A DNA stretch of 64,000 nt from contig NZ_SNYI01000001.1 in NCBI RefSeq assembly GCF_004362865.1, positions 558,001-622,000 on the forward strand, given 5' to 3'. Origin of the DNA: Zeaxanthinibacter enoshimensis (GTDB taxonomy: Bacteria; Bacteroidota; Bacteroidia; Flavobacteriales; Flavobacteriaceae). Positions 26,930 through 35,654 of this stretch are shown piece by piece. The stretch's first letter is position 1; each line of letters begins with the position of its first letter. The position numbers were made by a program, and so were the translations under genes. Under the pieces are notes generated by a model that worked only from the letters and a program-made list of their open reading frames with translations, was not told where the DNA came from and did not search any database.

Positions 26930-27077
26930 AAGCTCAACGGATAATCCAAAACCTGTAGAGCAATTAAATATGATTTGTTTACAGGATGTAAAAAACGGCT
27001 TTTATACGGAGATTCAGATCCTGTAATGTATTGATTCACTGAACTATCGAAAAGTAAGATATAAAATTCTTAACAAA
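26904..27077 (-). promoter_or_regulatory. Candidate attenuator leader or small RNA upstream of the sufE unit
   Basis: On the minus strand, TTTG (27077-27074), 17 bp, TACTTTTC (27056-27049) gives a possible promoter with a start near 27042. The ~140-nt transcript would hold a 9-bp perfect stem ATTACAGGAT-type arm (27026-27018) with ATCCTGTAA (26987-26979), then a TACAGG at ~26957-26952 that could pair instead with the second arm, then an intrinsic terminator (26929-26904). Competing pairings followed by a terminator 27 bp before a coding start are typical of an attenuator. An independent small RNA is the alternative. Confidence 0.4.
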
Positions 27078-27147
27078 AAATTAAGAATTTCATCAAAAAT
27101 TTACTTCTTAATGTACATTATTGCGATTTTCAGACTGGATCGAATAC

Positions 27148-27172
27148 AAAGGGCACTACAGGAGCGCCCTTT
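27148..27172. terminator. Hairpin after the metalloprotease gene
   Basis: AAAGGGC/GCCCTTT with an inner CT/AG pair, about 10 bp past the metalloprotease stop on the minus strand. The T-run is poor on the minus strand, so its strength is uncertain. A 12-bp palindrome, TAATGTACATTA, lies nearby at 27109-27120. Confidence 0.5.
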
Positions 27173-27181
27173 ACTATTATT

Positions 27182-28264
27182 TTATAAGGATATAAATCCA
27201 TTCCGGGGACCTCCGGAAGCAAAGATGGATCGCATCCTGCTCTTTTGTCCTTCAGAGAACATATACATACAGCCATCATCCGTATAATCCATATAGTTCA
27301 TGGTCATATCATTGGATCGGCAGTTTACAGTCGGGTAACTGGGACATCCGTAGTTAGGCCCGTCAGAGCTGGGAGTATCGGCTACAAAGTCGTCCTGTTT
27401 GCATCGACCGTCTCCCCAGATATGCCTAAGGTTTACCCAGTGACCTACTTCATGAGTAGTGGTTCTTCCCTTGTCAAAAGGAGCTTGTACATAACCTTCA
27501 TCCCCAAAGAACTGAGGCCCTACGACCACTCCGTCCGTATCCGGACTACCGCCCGGGAATTGTGCATAGCCGAGGATTCCTCCCCCGATATTACACACCC
27601 AGATATTTAATTTATTTTCTGGGTCCACCGGATCTGAGCCACCGCTGGAAGAGCGCTTCATAGCATCATTTGTTCCCCAGGACGTTTTCGTGGAAGACTT
27701 CCTGATAGTCTGCACCAGGCTGAAGCTGAAATCTGAATCTGCTACCAGATCTGCAAATTCTGCAGGTACTCCACTAACGTCATTGTTCTGCGCGTTAAAG
27801 TCGTCATTCAGGATTCGGATCTGCGAAGCGATCTGGGCATCCGATATATTTTCCTGGGGCTTGTTTACGTTATAGATCACATGGACAACCACCGGGATAT
27901 TGATCACTCCCAGTCCATCATCTTCTGGTGGTGGTGGCGGTGTTCCACCTCCTCCTCCGTTACCATTTCCTGGTTTCTCAGGCTTTTTGGCGGCCATCCA
28001 CTTCCGTGAATTCTTCTCTATGTCGTACATGCGTTTTTCGAGTCCCGGGTTCTTCCGAAGTTTCTCATTCAACACCTTCATAGAGGCACAGTATTTACTC
28101 GCGTCCTTAGAGGCAAACGGATCTACCTCATCGGTATATAAATAAAAGTCGCTCATATCAACCTCAACCTGCTGAGCGGCCTGTTCTAATTCCTTATTAG
28201 TCTCCTTCTGACAGGAAACTACCAATACGGCCATTGCTAAAACAGCCAATAAGCATCTTCTCAT
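27182..28264 (-). CDS. M43-type zinc metalloprotease lipoprotein
   Basis: 360 residues beginning with a lipoprotein signal (MRRCLLAVLAMAVLVVSC). A Gly/Pro-rich linker (run of five Pro near residue 115) precedes the catalytic domain. The metzincin zinc motif HEVGHWVNLRH (HExxHxxxxxH) and the Met-turn region MNYMDYTDD are intact, matching the pappalysin (M43) family. It is probably an envelope or surface protease. It lies inside the SUF gene series, after sufS and before the sufE unit, with 194 bp of AT-rich DNA on its 5' side, so it likely has its own control. Confidence 0.92.
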   Translation of the reverse strand: MRRCLLAVLAMAVLVVSCQKETNKELEQAAQQVEVDMSDFYLYTDEVDPFASKDASKYCASMKVLNEKLRKNPGLEKRMYDIEKNSRKWMAAKKPEKPGNGNGGGGGTPPPPPEDDGLGVINIPVVVHVIYNVNKPQENISDAQIASQIRILNDDFNAQNNDVSGVPAEFADLVADSDFSFSLVQTIRKSSTKTSWGTNDAMKRSSSGGSDPVDPENKLNIWVCNIGGGILGYAQFPGGSPDTDGVVVGPQFFGDEGYVQAPFDKGRTTTHEVGHWVNLRHIWGDGRCKQDDFVADTPSSDGPNYGCPSYPTVNCRSNDMTMNYMDYTDDGCMYMFSEGQKSRMRSIFASGGPRNGFISL

Positions 28265-28285
28265 ATTTTTAGATTTATTTTATTA

Positions 28286-28299
28286 ATTCAGGCCTGAAT
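28286..28299. promoter_or_regulatory. 14-bp perfect palindrome before the metalloprotease (and a 7-5-7 palindrome at 28405-28423)
   Basis: ATTCAGGCCTGAAT is perfectly self-complementary and lies 22-35 bp upstream of the metalloprotease ATG, where a repressor could act. A second inverted repeat, TATACTG-CAAGA-CAGTATA (28405-28423), lies about 35-55 bp past the sufS stop. It has no T-run and is not a clear terminator. Confidence 0.35.
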
Positions 28300-28458
28300 A
28301 TATAATTAAAATCACAATTTCATAAAAAACTGTTAAATAAATCGTTTAAATGCAAAAATGAGGATTGTCCCTGTGGCGCAGAAATATACCGGGGATAGCC
28401 TATATATACTGCAAGACAGTATAAAATGAAAATTAAAACTAGCAGAGATTGAAATAAG

Positions 28459-29685
28459 TTAGAGCAGCATATCTTTTGCCTTCTTTACTCCCTCGACCAG
28501 GCGGTCTATTTCTTCTATGGAGTTATAAAAGCAGAAGCTGGCACGTACAGTGCCCGGGATTTGGTAGAAATCCATAATGGGTTGTGCGCAGTGATGTCCC
28601 GTGCGGACAGCTATTCCCATTTTATCCAGCAATGTACCTATATCATAGGGGTGAATTCCGTCAATGTTGAAAGAGATCACAGAAGTCTTATCGGCAGCGG
28701 TCCCGTAGATCCTGAGGCCTTCTATCTCCTGAAGTTTTTGGGTCGCGTAAGCGAGCAGTTCCTGCTCATACCGGGCGATAGCTTCCATCCCGATGGCGTT
28801 CAGGTAATCCAGGGCAGCACCAAAAGCTATACCCCCAGCAATATTAGGGGTACCTGCTTCAAACTTATGGGGCAGGTCTGCGTAAGTAGTTTTTTCAAAA
28901 GTCACTTCGGCAATCATTTCACCTCCGCCTTTGTATGGTGGAAGTTTTCTTAGCCATTCCTCTTTGCCATACAACATCCCAACACCTGTTGGCCCGCAGA
29001 GTTTGTGTGCCGATACGGTGTAAAAATCCACATCCAGCTGCTGCATGTCCGCCTTGAGGTGAGGCGCTGCCTGTGCCCCATCGATCAGAACTGCAGCTCC
29101 AGAATCGTGTGCCAGACGGATGATCTCCTCTACCGGGTTTATGGTACCAAGCGCATTGGATATGTGGTTACAGAAAACAAGCTTTGTCTTCCCGGAAAGC
29201 ATTTCCCGGTAGGTGTCCATTTCCAGTTCTCCCTGTTGATTCATAGGGATCACCCTCAATTTTGCCCCATTTCGCTCGCATAACATCTGCCAGGGCACTA
29301 TATTGGAATGATGCTCCATGGCAGAGACCAGTATTTCATCACCTTCTGCAAGCAAGGAGGAAAACCCGTTAGCCACCAGGTTGATCGCTTCTGTTGTGCC
29401 CGAGGTAAAGATAATCTCGTGGGAATGTGCCGCGTTGAAGTGGCTGCGTATTTTTTCCCGGGCCTGTTCATACGCATCCGTAGCCTCCTGGGAGAGGGCA
29501 TGTACCCCCCGGTGGATATTCGCGTTATACCTGCTGTAATAATCTACGATCACATCGATCACCTGCCTGGGGGTCTGCGACGTAGCTGCGTTATCAAGAT
29601 ACACCAAGGGGTAACCATTCACTTTCCTTTGCAGGATAGGGAAATCTTTTCTGATGGCTGTTACATCCAGGGTAGTAGCTTGCAT
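28459..29685 (-). CDS. sufS: Cysteine desulfurase SufS
   Basis: PLP enzyme that removes sulphur from cysteine as a persulphide for Fe-S assembly. The 408-residue protein has the PLP-Lys motif TVSAHKLCGPTG and the catalytic Cys in RTGHHCAQP near residue 360, within the SufS (group II) layout. It is last of the sufABCDS block and 18 bp downstream of sufD. Confidence 0.98.
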   Translation of the reverse strand: MQATTLDVTAIRKDFPILQRKVNGYPLVYLDNAATSQTPRQVIDVIVDYYSRYNANIHRGVHALSQEATDAYEQAREKIRSHFNAAHSHEIIFTSGTTEAINLVANGFSSLLAEGDEILVSAMEHHSNIVPWQMLCERNGAKLRVIPMNQQGELEMDTYREMLSGKTKLVFCNHISNALGTINPVEEIIRLAHDSGAAVLIDGAQAAPHLKADMQQLDVDFYTVSAHKLCGPTGVGMLYGKEEWLRKLPPYKGGGEMIAEVTFEKTTYADLPHKFEAGTPNIAGGIAFGAALDYLNAIGMEAIARYEQELLAYATQKLQEIEGLRIYGTAADKTSVISFNIDGIHPYDIGTLLDKMGIAVRTGHHCAQPIMDFYQIPGTVRASFCFYNSIEEIDRLVEGVKKAKDMLL

Positions 29686-29703
29686 GCGAAATATTTTACA
29701 CGA

Positions 29704-31020
29704 TTACAATTCAAAACCTAGGCGGACCCCCAGTTTCATAGCGATAAGTTTATTGATCCGTTTTTTAAGTTCCGGGATACGCACACTCTGAAGTACATTA
29801 TTGGCAAAAGCATACATCAGCAAAGCGCGGGCCTCCTTCTTGGGAATACCCCTTGTCTGAAGGTAGAACAGGGCATCTTCGTCCAGCTGACCAATCGTAC
29901 AACCGTGAGAGCATTTCACATCGTCTGCGAAGATCTCTAATTGTGGTTTGGTATTGATAGTCGCCTTATCGCTTATCAGCACATTGTTATTCTGTTGGAA
30001 AGCATTGGTCTTCTGGGCTATCTTATCCACGATGATCTTCCCGTTGAAGACCCCGGTGGAGTTTTCCCCGTAGATTCCTTTGTAATCCTGGTGGCTCTCG
30101 CAATTTGGCTGCTTATGATGAACCAGGGTGTGGTGATCTACATGCTGTTTATCCCCGAGAATGGTAACTCCTTTCATGGTAGAGTTGATATGCTCCCCGT
30201 TCTGGTAGAAATTCAGGTTGTTACGGGTCAGTTTTCCACCAAAAGAAAAGGTATGCACGCTTACATTACTGGTGTCTTTCTGAGAGATATACGTATTGTC
30301 TATCATGGATGCAGCAGCATTGTTGTTCTGCACCTTATAATAATCTACGATGGCATTCTTATCCGCAAAGATCTCGGTGACCGAATTGGTAAAAACCTCG
30401 TTCTGGGTAAGGCTCTGGTGCCGCTCAATGACCTGTAATTCGGCGTTTTCTTCCACCACGATCAGGTTCCTGGGCTGCAGTAATAATGAAGCCTCGTTCC
30501 CTGTGGCAAAATGAATGATCTCTACAGGTTTTTTAGGCATCTTACTCTTCGGGATGTATATATAAGCCCCTTCCCTGCTGAAGGCCGTATTTAACGTAGT
30601 GAGCGATTCTTCTTTAGAGGCTACCTTATTAAAATAGGTATCCATCACCTCCTGGTACATAGGCTTCGTAAGGGCAGAACTCATTAAGCAGATATCAACC
30701 CCGTCATGGGTGGTCTCAGAGAGGTATGAGCTGTAGATCCCGTCTATAAAGACGATCTTATAAGTATCTATCTCGTGCAGGAAATATTTCTTCACCTGGC
30801 TGTATTCCAGTGTATTCTCCTCTTTCGGGAAGATGCTGAAATCTACCTTTAGCAAACTGTTGAGCGAAGTATATTTCCAGGCTTCGTCCTTCTTACTCGG
30901 GAAACCTTTACTTTCAAAGTTCTTAATGGCTTCTGAGCGGATATCGTGAATCGGGTGTTCCACGTCTATCGTATTCTCAAAGGCCATAAAAGATGAAACC
31001 AATTTATCTTTCAAATCCAT
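29704..31020 (-). CDS. sufD: Fe-S assembly scaffold protein SufD
   Basis: SufD forms the SufBC2D scaffold complex with SufB and SufC. 438 residues from the Met at 31020; an ATG six bases earlier is also possible. The SufB/SufD core is recognisable by HTLVHHKQPNCESHQDYKGI and the C-terminal DVKCSHGCTIGQLDEDALF. It follows sufC by 71 bp. Confidence 0.96.
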   Translation of the reverse strand: MDLKDKLVSSFMAFENTIDVEHPIHDIRSEAIKNFESKGFPSKKDEAWKYTSLNSLLKVDFSIFPKEENTLEYSQVKKYFLHEIDTYKIVFIDGIYSSYLSETTHDGVDICLMSSALTKPMYQEVMDTYFNKVASKEESLTTLNTAFSREGAYIYIPKSKMPKKPVEIIHFATGNEASLLLQPRNLIVVEENAELQVIERHQSLTQNEVFTNSVTEIFADKNAIVDYYKVQNNNAAASMIDNTYISQKDTSNVSVHTFSFGGKLTRNNLNFYQNGEHINSTMKGVTILGDKQHVDHHTLVHHKQPNCESHQDYKGIYGENSTGVFNGKIIVDKIAQKTNAFQQNNNVLISDKATINTKPQLEIFADDVKCSHGCTIGQLDEDALFYLQTRGIPKKEARALLMYAFANNVLQSVRIPELKKRINKLIAMKLGVRLGFEL

Positions 31021-31091
31021 AATCAATCTTTGTCTTCCACCGCAGGTATAAAATGCAGCTCCTTAGCTAAGGGCCGGTACCTGCAATTCAT

Positions 31092-31844
31092 TTATACTGC
31101 TGATTCCTGCTTTAGCCAATCGTACCCTTTTTCTTCCAATTCAAGGGCCAGGGCTTTATCCCCGGATTTTACGATCTTACCGTCGTGCAGTACGTGTACA
31201 AAATCCGGAACAATATATTCCAGAAGGCGCTGGTAGTGCGTGATCACCAGGACCGCGTTATCCTTGCTACTTAGTTTATTCACCCCGTTCGCCACGATTC
31301 TCAGCGCATCGATATCGAGACCGGAATCTGTTTCATCGAGGATCGCCAGTTTAGGCTCCAGCATGGCCATCTGGAAGATCTCGTTTCTCTTCTTCTCTCC
31401 CCCGGAGAATCCTTCATTCAGGGAGCGAGAAAGGAACTTCCGGTCAATATCCAGCATTTCGGATTTTTCGCGAATCAGTTTCAGCATTTCATTGGCTGGC
31501 ATTTCCTCCATTCCCCTGGCTTTCCGTGATTCGTTGATCGCCGTCTTCATGAAATTGGTTACGGATACCCCCGGGATCTCTACCGGGTACTGGAATGATA
31601 AAAAGATGCCTTTATGCGCGCGTTCTTCCGGCGCGGTATCTTCAAGGTCTTCATTCTCGAAGAAGACCCCGCCTTTGGTGATCTCAAATTCTTCTTTACC
31701 CGCAATAACGGAGGCGAGGGTACTCTTCCCGGAACCATTTGGTCCCATGATAGCATGTACTTCTCCTGCTTTCAATTCCAGGTTGATCCCTTTCAGGATT
31801 TCCTTATCCTCTACCTTGGCGTGTAAGTCTTTAATTTTCAGCAT
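31092..31844 (-). CDS. sufC: Fe-S assembly ATPase SufC
   Basis: ABC-type ATPase subunit of the SufBCD scaffold. All motifs are present in its 250 residues: Walker A GPNGSGKST, signature GFSGGEKKRNEIFQM, Walker B LAILDETDSGLD, and the switch His in VLVITHYQRLLEY. It lies between sufB (23 bp) and sufD. Confidence 0.98.
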   Translation of the reverse strand: MLKIKDLHAKVEDKEILKGINLELKAGEVHAIMGPNGSGKSTLASVIAGKEEFEITKGGVFFENEDLEDTAPEERAHKGIFLSFQYPVEIPGVSVTNFMKTAINESRKARGMEEMPANEMLKLIREKSEMLDIDRKFLSRSLNEGFSGGEKKRNEIFQMAMLEPKLAILDETDSGLDIDALRIVANGVNKLSSKDNAVLVITHYQRLLEYIVPDFVHVLHDGKIVKSGDKALALELEEKGYDWLKQESAV

Positions 31845-31867
31845 TACTCTGTTCTGTTTATTTGTGT

Positions 31868-33313
31868 TTAGCCTACTGATCCCTCAAGGCTGATTTCTAA
31901 TAATTTCTGTGCCTCTACTGCAAATTCCATCGGAAGCTTATTCAGCACTTCCTTACTGAAACCGTTCACGATAAGGGCAATGGCTTTTTCTGTATCTATC
32001 CCACGCTGGTTACAGTAAAATATCTGGTCCTCACCAATCTTACTGGTAGTCGCTTCGTGCTCTATCTGGGCGGTTTTATTCTTCGCCTCGATGTAGGGGA
32101 AGGTATGGGCTCCGCATTCGTTGCCCATCAGCAGCGAATCACACTGGGAAAAATTTCTGGCATTTTCAGCACGGCTGTTCACCTGCACCAATCCGCGGTA
32201 GCTGTTCTGCGATTTCCCCGCAGAGATTCCTTTGGAAATAATGGTACTCTTGGTGTTCTTCCCGAGGTGGATCATCTTGGTTCCCGTATCGGCCTGCTGG
32301 TGATTGTTGGTAACCGCAATAGAATAGAATTCTCCAATTGAGTTATCCCCTTTAAGGATACAGGAAGGATATTTCCACGTAACCGCAGACCCGGTTTCTA
32401 CCTGGGTCCAGCTGATCTTCGCGTTCTTCTCGCAAATACCTCTTTTGGTCACAAAATTGTAAACTCCGCCTTTCCCGCTTTTATCACCGGGGAACCAGTT
32501 CTGTACGGTCGAATATTTTATTTCCGCATCATCCAGTGCGATAAGTTCCACCACCGCAGCATGCAGCTGGTTCTCATCTCTCGAGGGGGCAGTACACCCT
32601 TCCAGGTAACTCACGTAACTACCTTCATCTGCAATTACCAGGGTACGCTCAAACTGACCTGTACCGGCCTGGTTGATCCGGAAGTATGTGGAGAGCTCCA
32701 TGGGGCAATGAACCCCTTTTGGAATATAGCAGAACGAACCATCAGAAAATACGGCCGAATTTAGTGCGGCATAAAAGTTGTCTTTCTGCGGCACTACAGT
32801 CCCGATATATTTTTTTACCAGTTCCGGGTGCTCTTTTATGGCTTCGGAAATGGAACAGAAAATGATCCCTTTCTCTGCCAGTGTCTTTTTAAAAGTAGTG
32901 GCAACCGAAACGGAGTCCATCACGATGTCCATCGCAACTCCCGCCAGCTTCTTTTGTTCGTCCAGGGAAATCCCGAGGCGCTCAAAAGTGGATAGCAATT
33001 CCGGGTCTACCTCGTCTAGGCTGTTGTATTTAGGTTTCTTATTAGGAGCCGAATAATAGGATATCGCCTGGAAATCAGGTTTCGTATAATGTACGTTTGC
33101 CCATTCCGGCTCTACCATTTGCTTCCAGTAACGGAAAGATTCCAATCGCCATTCCGTCATCCAGTCCGGCTCTTCTTTCTTTTTGGAAATGGCCACGACG
33201 ATCTCCTCGTTAAGCCCTTTGGGAAAGGTCTCCGATTCGATCTCCGTATAGAAACCGTATTCGTACTCTTTGGTCTCTAATTCCTTCTTTAATTCTTCTT
33301 CAGTGTATGCCAT
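31868..33313 (-). CDS. sufB: Fe-S assembly scaffold protein SufB
   Basis: The scaffold subunit on which the cluster is built. 481 residues from the Met at 33313 ([13 protein letters not shown]), the usual start; an ATG 21 bases earlier is less likely. Conserved segments include [37 protein letters not shown] with the conserved cysteines, and [18 protein letters not shown]. It follows sufA by about 60 bp. Confidence 0.98.
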   Translation of the reverse strand: MAYTEEELKKELETKEYEYGFYTEIESETFPKGLNEEIVVAISKKKEEPDWMTEWRLESFRYWKQMVEPEWANVHYTKPDFQAISYYSAPNKKPKYNSLDEVDPELLSTFERLGISLDEQKKLAGVAMDIVMDSVSVATTFKKTLAEKGIIFCSISEAIKEHPELVKKYIGTVVPQKDNFYAALNSAVFSDGSFCYIPKGVHCPMELSTYFRINQAGTGQFERTLVIADEGSYVSYLEGCTAPSRDENQLHAAVVELIALDDAEIKYSTVQNWFPGDKSGKGGVYNFVTKRGICEKNAKISWTQVETGSAVTWKYPSCILKGDNSIGEFYSIAVTNNHQQADTGTKMIHLGKNTKSTIISKGISAGKSQNSYRGLVQVNSRAENARNFSQCDSLLMGNECGAHTFPYIEAKNKTAQIEHEATTSKIGEDQIFYCNQRGIDTEKAIALIVNGFSKEVLNKLPMEFAVEAQKLLEISLEGSVG

Positions 33314-33376
33314 TTGCTTTTCGTTTACTCTCACGGCAGCCGGATGCTAAAGATCCGCTGCAACGAGGGTCATTAA

Positions 33377-33706
33377 TTACAGGGAGAAACTTTCACCACA
33401 TCCGCAGGTTCGCTGGGCGTTCGGGTTGTTAAATACAAACCCCTTACCATTGAGACCCCCTGAATATTCCAGTACCGTTCCTACCAGGTACAGGAAACTT
33501 TTTTTATCCACTAAAATCTTTACCGCGTTATCTTCAAATAACTTATCGGTTTCAGCAACTGTATTGTCAAATTTCAATTCGTAAGAGAGGCCGCTGCAGC
33601 CCCCACTCTTTACACCAACACGGACATAGTCCTTGGAGGCATCAAAGCCCTCTTCGCTCATAAGTGCCATCACTTTGTTTTTGGCTGTATCAGAAACTTT
33701 GATCAT
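33377..33706 (-). CDS. sufA: A-type Fe-S carrier (HesB/IscA/SufA family)
   Basis: Carries newly made Fe-S clusters to target proteins. 109 residues from the Met at 33706, the family's usual start (MIKVSDTAKNKV). Longer frames upstream run through the promoter. The three ligand cysteines are in KSGGCSGLSYEL and RTCGCGESF near the C-terminus. It is the first gene of the suf operon. Confidence 0.95.
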   Translation of the reverse strand: MIKVSDTAKNKVMALMSEEGFDASKDYVRVGVKSGGCSGLSYELKFDNTVAETDKLFEDNAVKILVDKKSFLYLVGTVLEYSGGLNGKGFVFNNPNAQRTCGCGESFSL

Positions 33707-33720
33707 AATTAAATGGATTA

Positions 33721-33743
33721 ATTCTAAATAGGCCACAAAGATA
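33721..33743 (-). promoter_or_regulatory. Candidate suf operon promoter with iron-box-like half-site
   Basis: On the minus strand TATCTTTG (33743-33736) fits TAnnTTTG and would start transcription near 33729. Immediately downstream is CTATTTAGAAT, the same 11 bases as one strand of the palindrome before araC (11003-11021). The second arm is degenerate here (5 of 9 matches). Confidence 0.5.
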
Positions 33744-33888
33744 GTGTAAATACAGGGTTTAACCATACGCACTAACATTAATATAACGTATAAAGGGATA
33801 AAGTTTACTTATGTAAGAAAGCTTAGGTTCCGGAGGTGAATAATTCAGAATTTGTCAATAAAAACGGACCTGTAATGGGAAGTAAAAA

Positions 33889-33930
33889 AAAATCGACAGC
33901 CGTTGCGGAAAGCAGTGTGCTGTCGATTTT
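33889..33930 (-). terminator. Intrinsic terminator of the 79-residue lipoprotein gene
   Basis: A 12-bp perfect stem, AAAATCGACAGC/GCTGTCGATTTT with an 18-nt loop, continues into a run of Ts on the minus strand. It isolates the small lipoprotein gene from the suf operon. Confidence 0.9.
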
Positions 33931-33950
33931 ACTATATAGAATAAGCCTGA

Positions 33951-34190
33951 TTAATCGTCGGTCATGTCTTCTATGTTATCCTCGATCTCTTCTTTAGCTT
34001 CCTTCATCTCCTCCCTTGCTTCTTCTCCGGCTTCCCGGGCCTCATCGATTTCCTCGCCCATATCCTCGAATGCATCGTCATCTTCTATCTTGCTTTCTAC
34101 CTCAATTTCTTTTTCTTTCGTCTCCCGGCAAGAACTGATTGTGCCCAGCATAAAAACGCCCAGGGCCAGGGTAAGTATTAATTTTTTCAT
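33951..34190 (-). CDS. 79-residue highly acidic lipoprotein
   Basis: A lipoprotein signal (MKKLILTLALGVFMLGTISSC) is followed by ~58 residues made almost entirely of Glu, Asp, Lys, Ala and Met in heptad-like order (EEIDEAREAGEEAREEMKEA), predicting one long charged helix. No family is recognised. Its own terminator and a position between sufA and the propeller lipoproteins suggest an independent gene. A plus-strand frame over the same bases is a low-complexity shadow. Confidence 0.75.
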   Translation of the reverse strand: MKKLILTLALGVFMLGTISSCRETKEKEIEVESKIEDDDAFEDMGEEIDEAREAGEEAREEMKEAKEEIEDNIEDMTDD

Positions 34191-34247
34191 TTTGTTTTGT
34201 TTATAGTTGAAGAAAGTAATATACGAATATTCAGGCGCTTAGCCAAA

Positions 34248-35651
34248 CTAGTCCCTGGATCGCGCCCCGTAACCCAAGCGCATTACAAAGGCATCTGTCG
34301 CACCTTTAAAATCGGCTCCCTCCCAGTCCGGGCTGGCCGTTTCCCCGGCGAGGAGAATATCTTTATTGGCAGCCTCCACGGCACTGAACCCAAGGTCCAT
34401 CCCGGAGCCCCCAAATGAATCTTTCCAGATCAGGTTACCGGAAGCGTCGGTTTTCATTACCCAGGCATCGTTCTCGCCCTGGTTATTATCCAGGTAACCG
34501 TCATCGCTGTTAGAATACCCGCTGATGATCAGGTCCCCACTCTTTCCGACAGTTATACTCCGTGCCGTATCAAAGCCCGACCCGCCTATGCTCTTCTGCC
34601 ACAGCATATTGCCGTTCCCATCTATTTTTAGTATCCATGCATCGGATTCTCCGTAAACTTCAGCCACATCGCCATCGCCATTAATAGAATTACCGACGAT
34701 CACAAATCCACCGTCATCAGTGGCTGCAATATCATAGGATATTTCTATCCCGCTACCGCCATAAGACCGCTCCCAGATCAGTTCGCCCAGCTCACTGACC
34801 TTTATAACCCAGAAGTCATAGCTGCCTTTACTGCCCGAAATATCGAAATCATCACTTTCTGAAAAACCCGAGATCACAAAGCCCCCGTCCCGAGCCCTCG
34901 CTACCGCATGGGCCCGATCATTGTTAGTACCACCATAATATCTGCGCCATTCCAACTGCCCGTCCCTTCCTATTTTCGTAGCCCAGAACTCTCCCACCCC
35001 GTGACGGGTAAGATATGCTCCTTTGCCATCATTACCCTGCCCGTTGGCAGCAGTTACATCCAGGAATCCCACGAAGAAAAATCCGCCGTCATCTGTCTGA
35101 ACCAGGTCGTAGGCATGATCGTGGCCCGAAAAACCAAAACTACTTTCCCACTCGATGTTTCCTGTCTCGTCCAATTTAAGGATCCAGTTATCGTGAAAAC
35201 CCTGGTTCTGACTTGCATCCCCATCAGCACTCATTGCATACCCTATAATGGCATACCCGCCGTCGGCTGTTTGAATAAGCGATTGCCCCAGGTCTTCCCC
35301 ACTACCTCCGTAAGAGCGGCTCCAGCTTACTTCCCCATCAGCATCCGCCTTCATAAGCCAGTAATCTGTTGCTGCTGTTGCTTTACCTGTTAATTCCCCG
35401 TCCGTACTCCTGGAATAACCAAGGGCTGCAACCCCCCCATCTGCGGTGGTAATAATAGCGTGGAACCCATCTTCTGCAGTGCCGCCGTAGGATCGCATCC
35501 ACTCGGTATCACCGCTGAACACCGATATTTCCCTATCCGGTCCGTCAGAAAATTCCGGCAAGGGATCCGTACTGCAGCTATATAAAATGATAGACATTAA
35601 GACAGAATACCAAATTTTATTCACTGGAACAGGAAAAGAAAGGGAATACAT
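34248..35651 (-). CDS. Lipoprotein with seven WxxSYGGSG-type repeats (beta-propeller)
   Basis: 467 residues with an N-terminal hydrophobic segment ending in a lipobox-like SIILYSC. The mature part consists of seven repeats of about 55-60 residues, each of the form (W/E)xxSYGGSGxDxxxxIxxTxDGGxxIxGxSxSxDG... DxWxxKxDxxGxxxW, which fits a seven-bladed propeller. No enzymatic motif or secretion tail is visible. It starts 3 bp after the stop of the LVIVD lipoprotein gene, so the two are co-transcribed and may act together on the cell surface. Function is unknown. Confidence 0.82.
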   Translation of the reverse strand: MYSLSFPVPVNKIWYSVLMSIILYSCSTDPLPEFSDGPDREISVFSGDTEWMRSYGGTAEDGFHAIITTADGGVAALGYSRSTDGELTGKATAATDYWLMKADADGEVSWSRSYGGSGEDLGQSLIQTADGGYAIIGYAMSADGDASQNQGFHDNWILKLDETGNIEWESSFGFSGHDHAYDLVQTDDGGFFFVGFLDVTAANGQGNDGKGAYLTRHGVGEFWATKIGRDGQLEWRRYYGGTNNDRAHAVARARDGGFVISGFSESDDFDISGSKGSYDFWVIKVSELGELIWERSYGGSGIEISYDIAATDDGGFVIVGNSINGDGDVAEVYGESDAWILKIDGNGNMLWQKSIGGSGFDTARSITVGKSGDLIISGYSNSDDGYLDNNQGENDAWVMKTDASGNLIWKDSFGGSGMDLGFSAVEAANKDILLAGETASPDWEGADFKGATDAFVMRLGYGARSRD

Positions 35652-35654
35652 AAC

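Noticed and set aside
26833-27039. 68-codon minus-strand frame across the leader region
   Set aside because: It passes through the terminator hairpin and overlaps the start of the exported protein gene in another frame; no family features.
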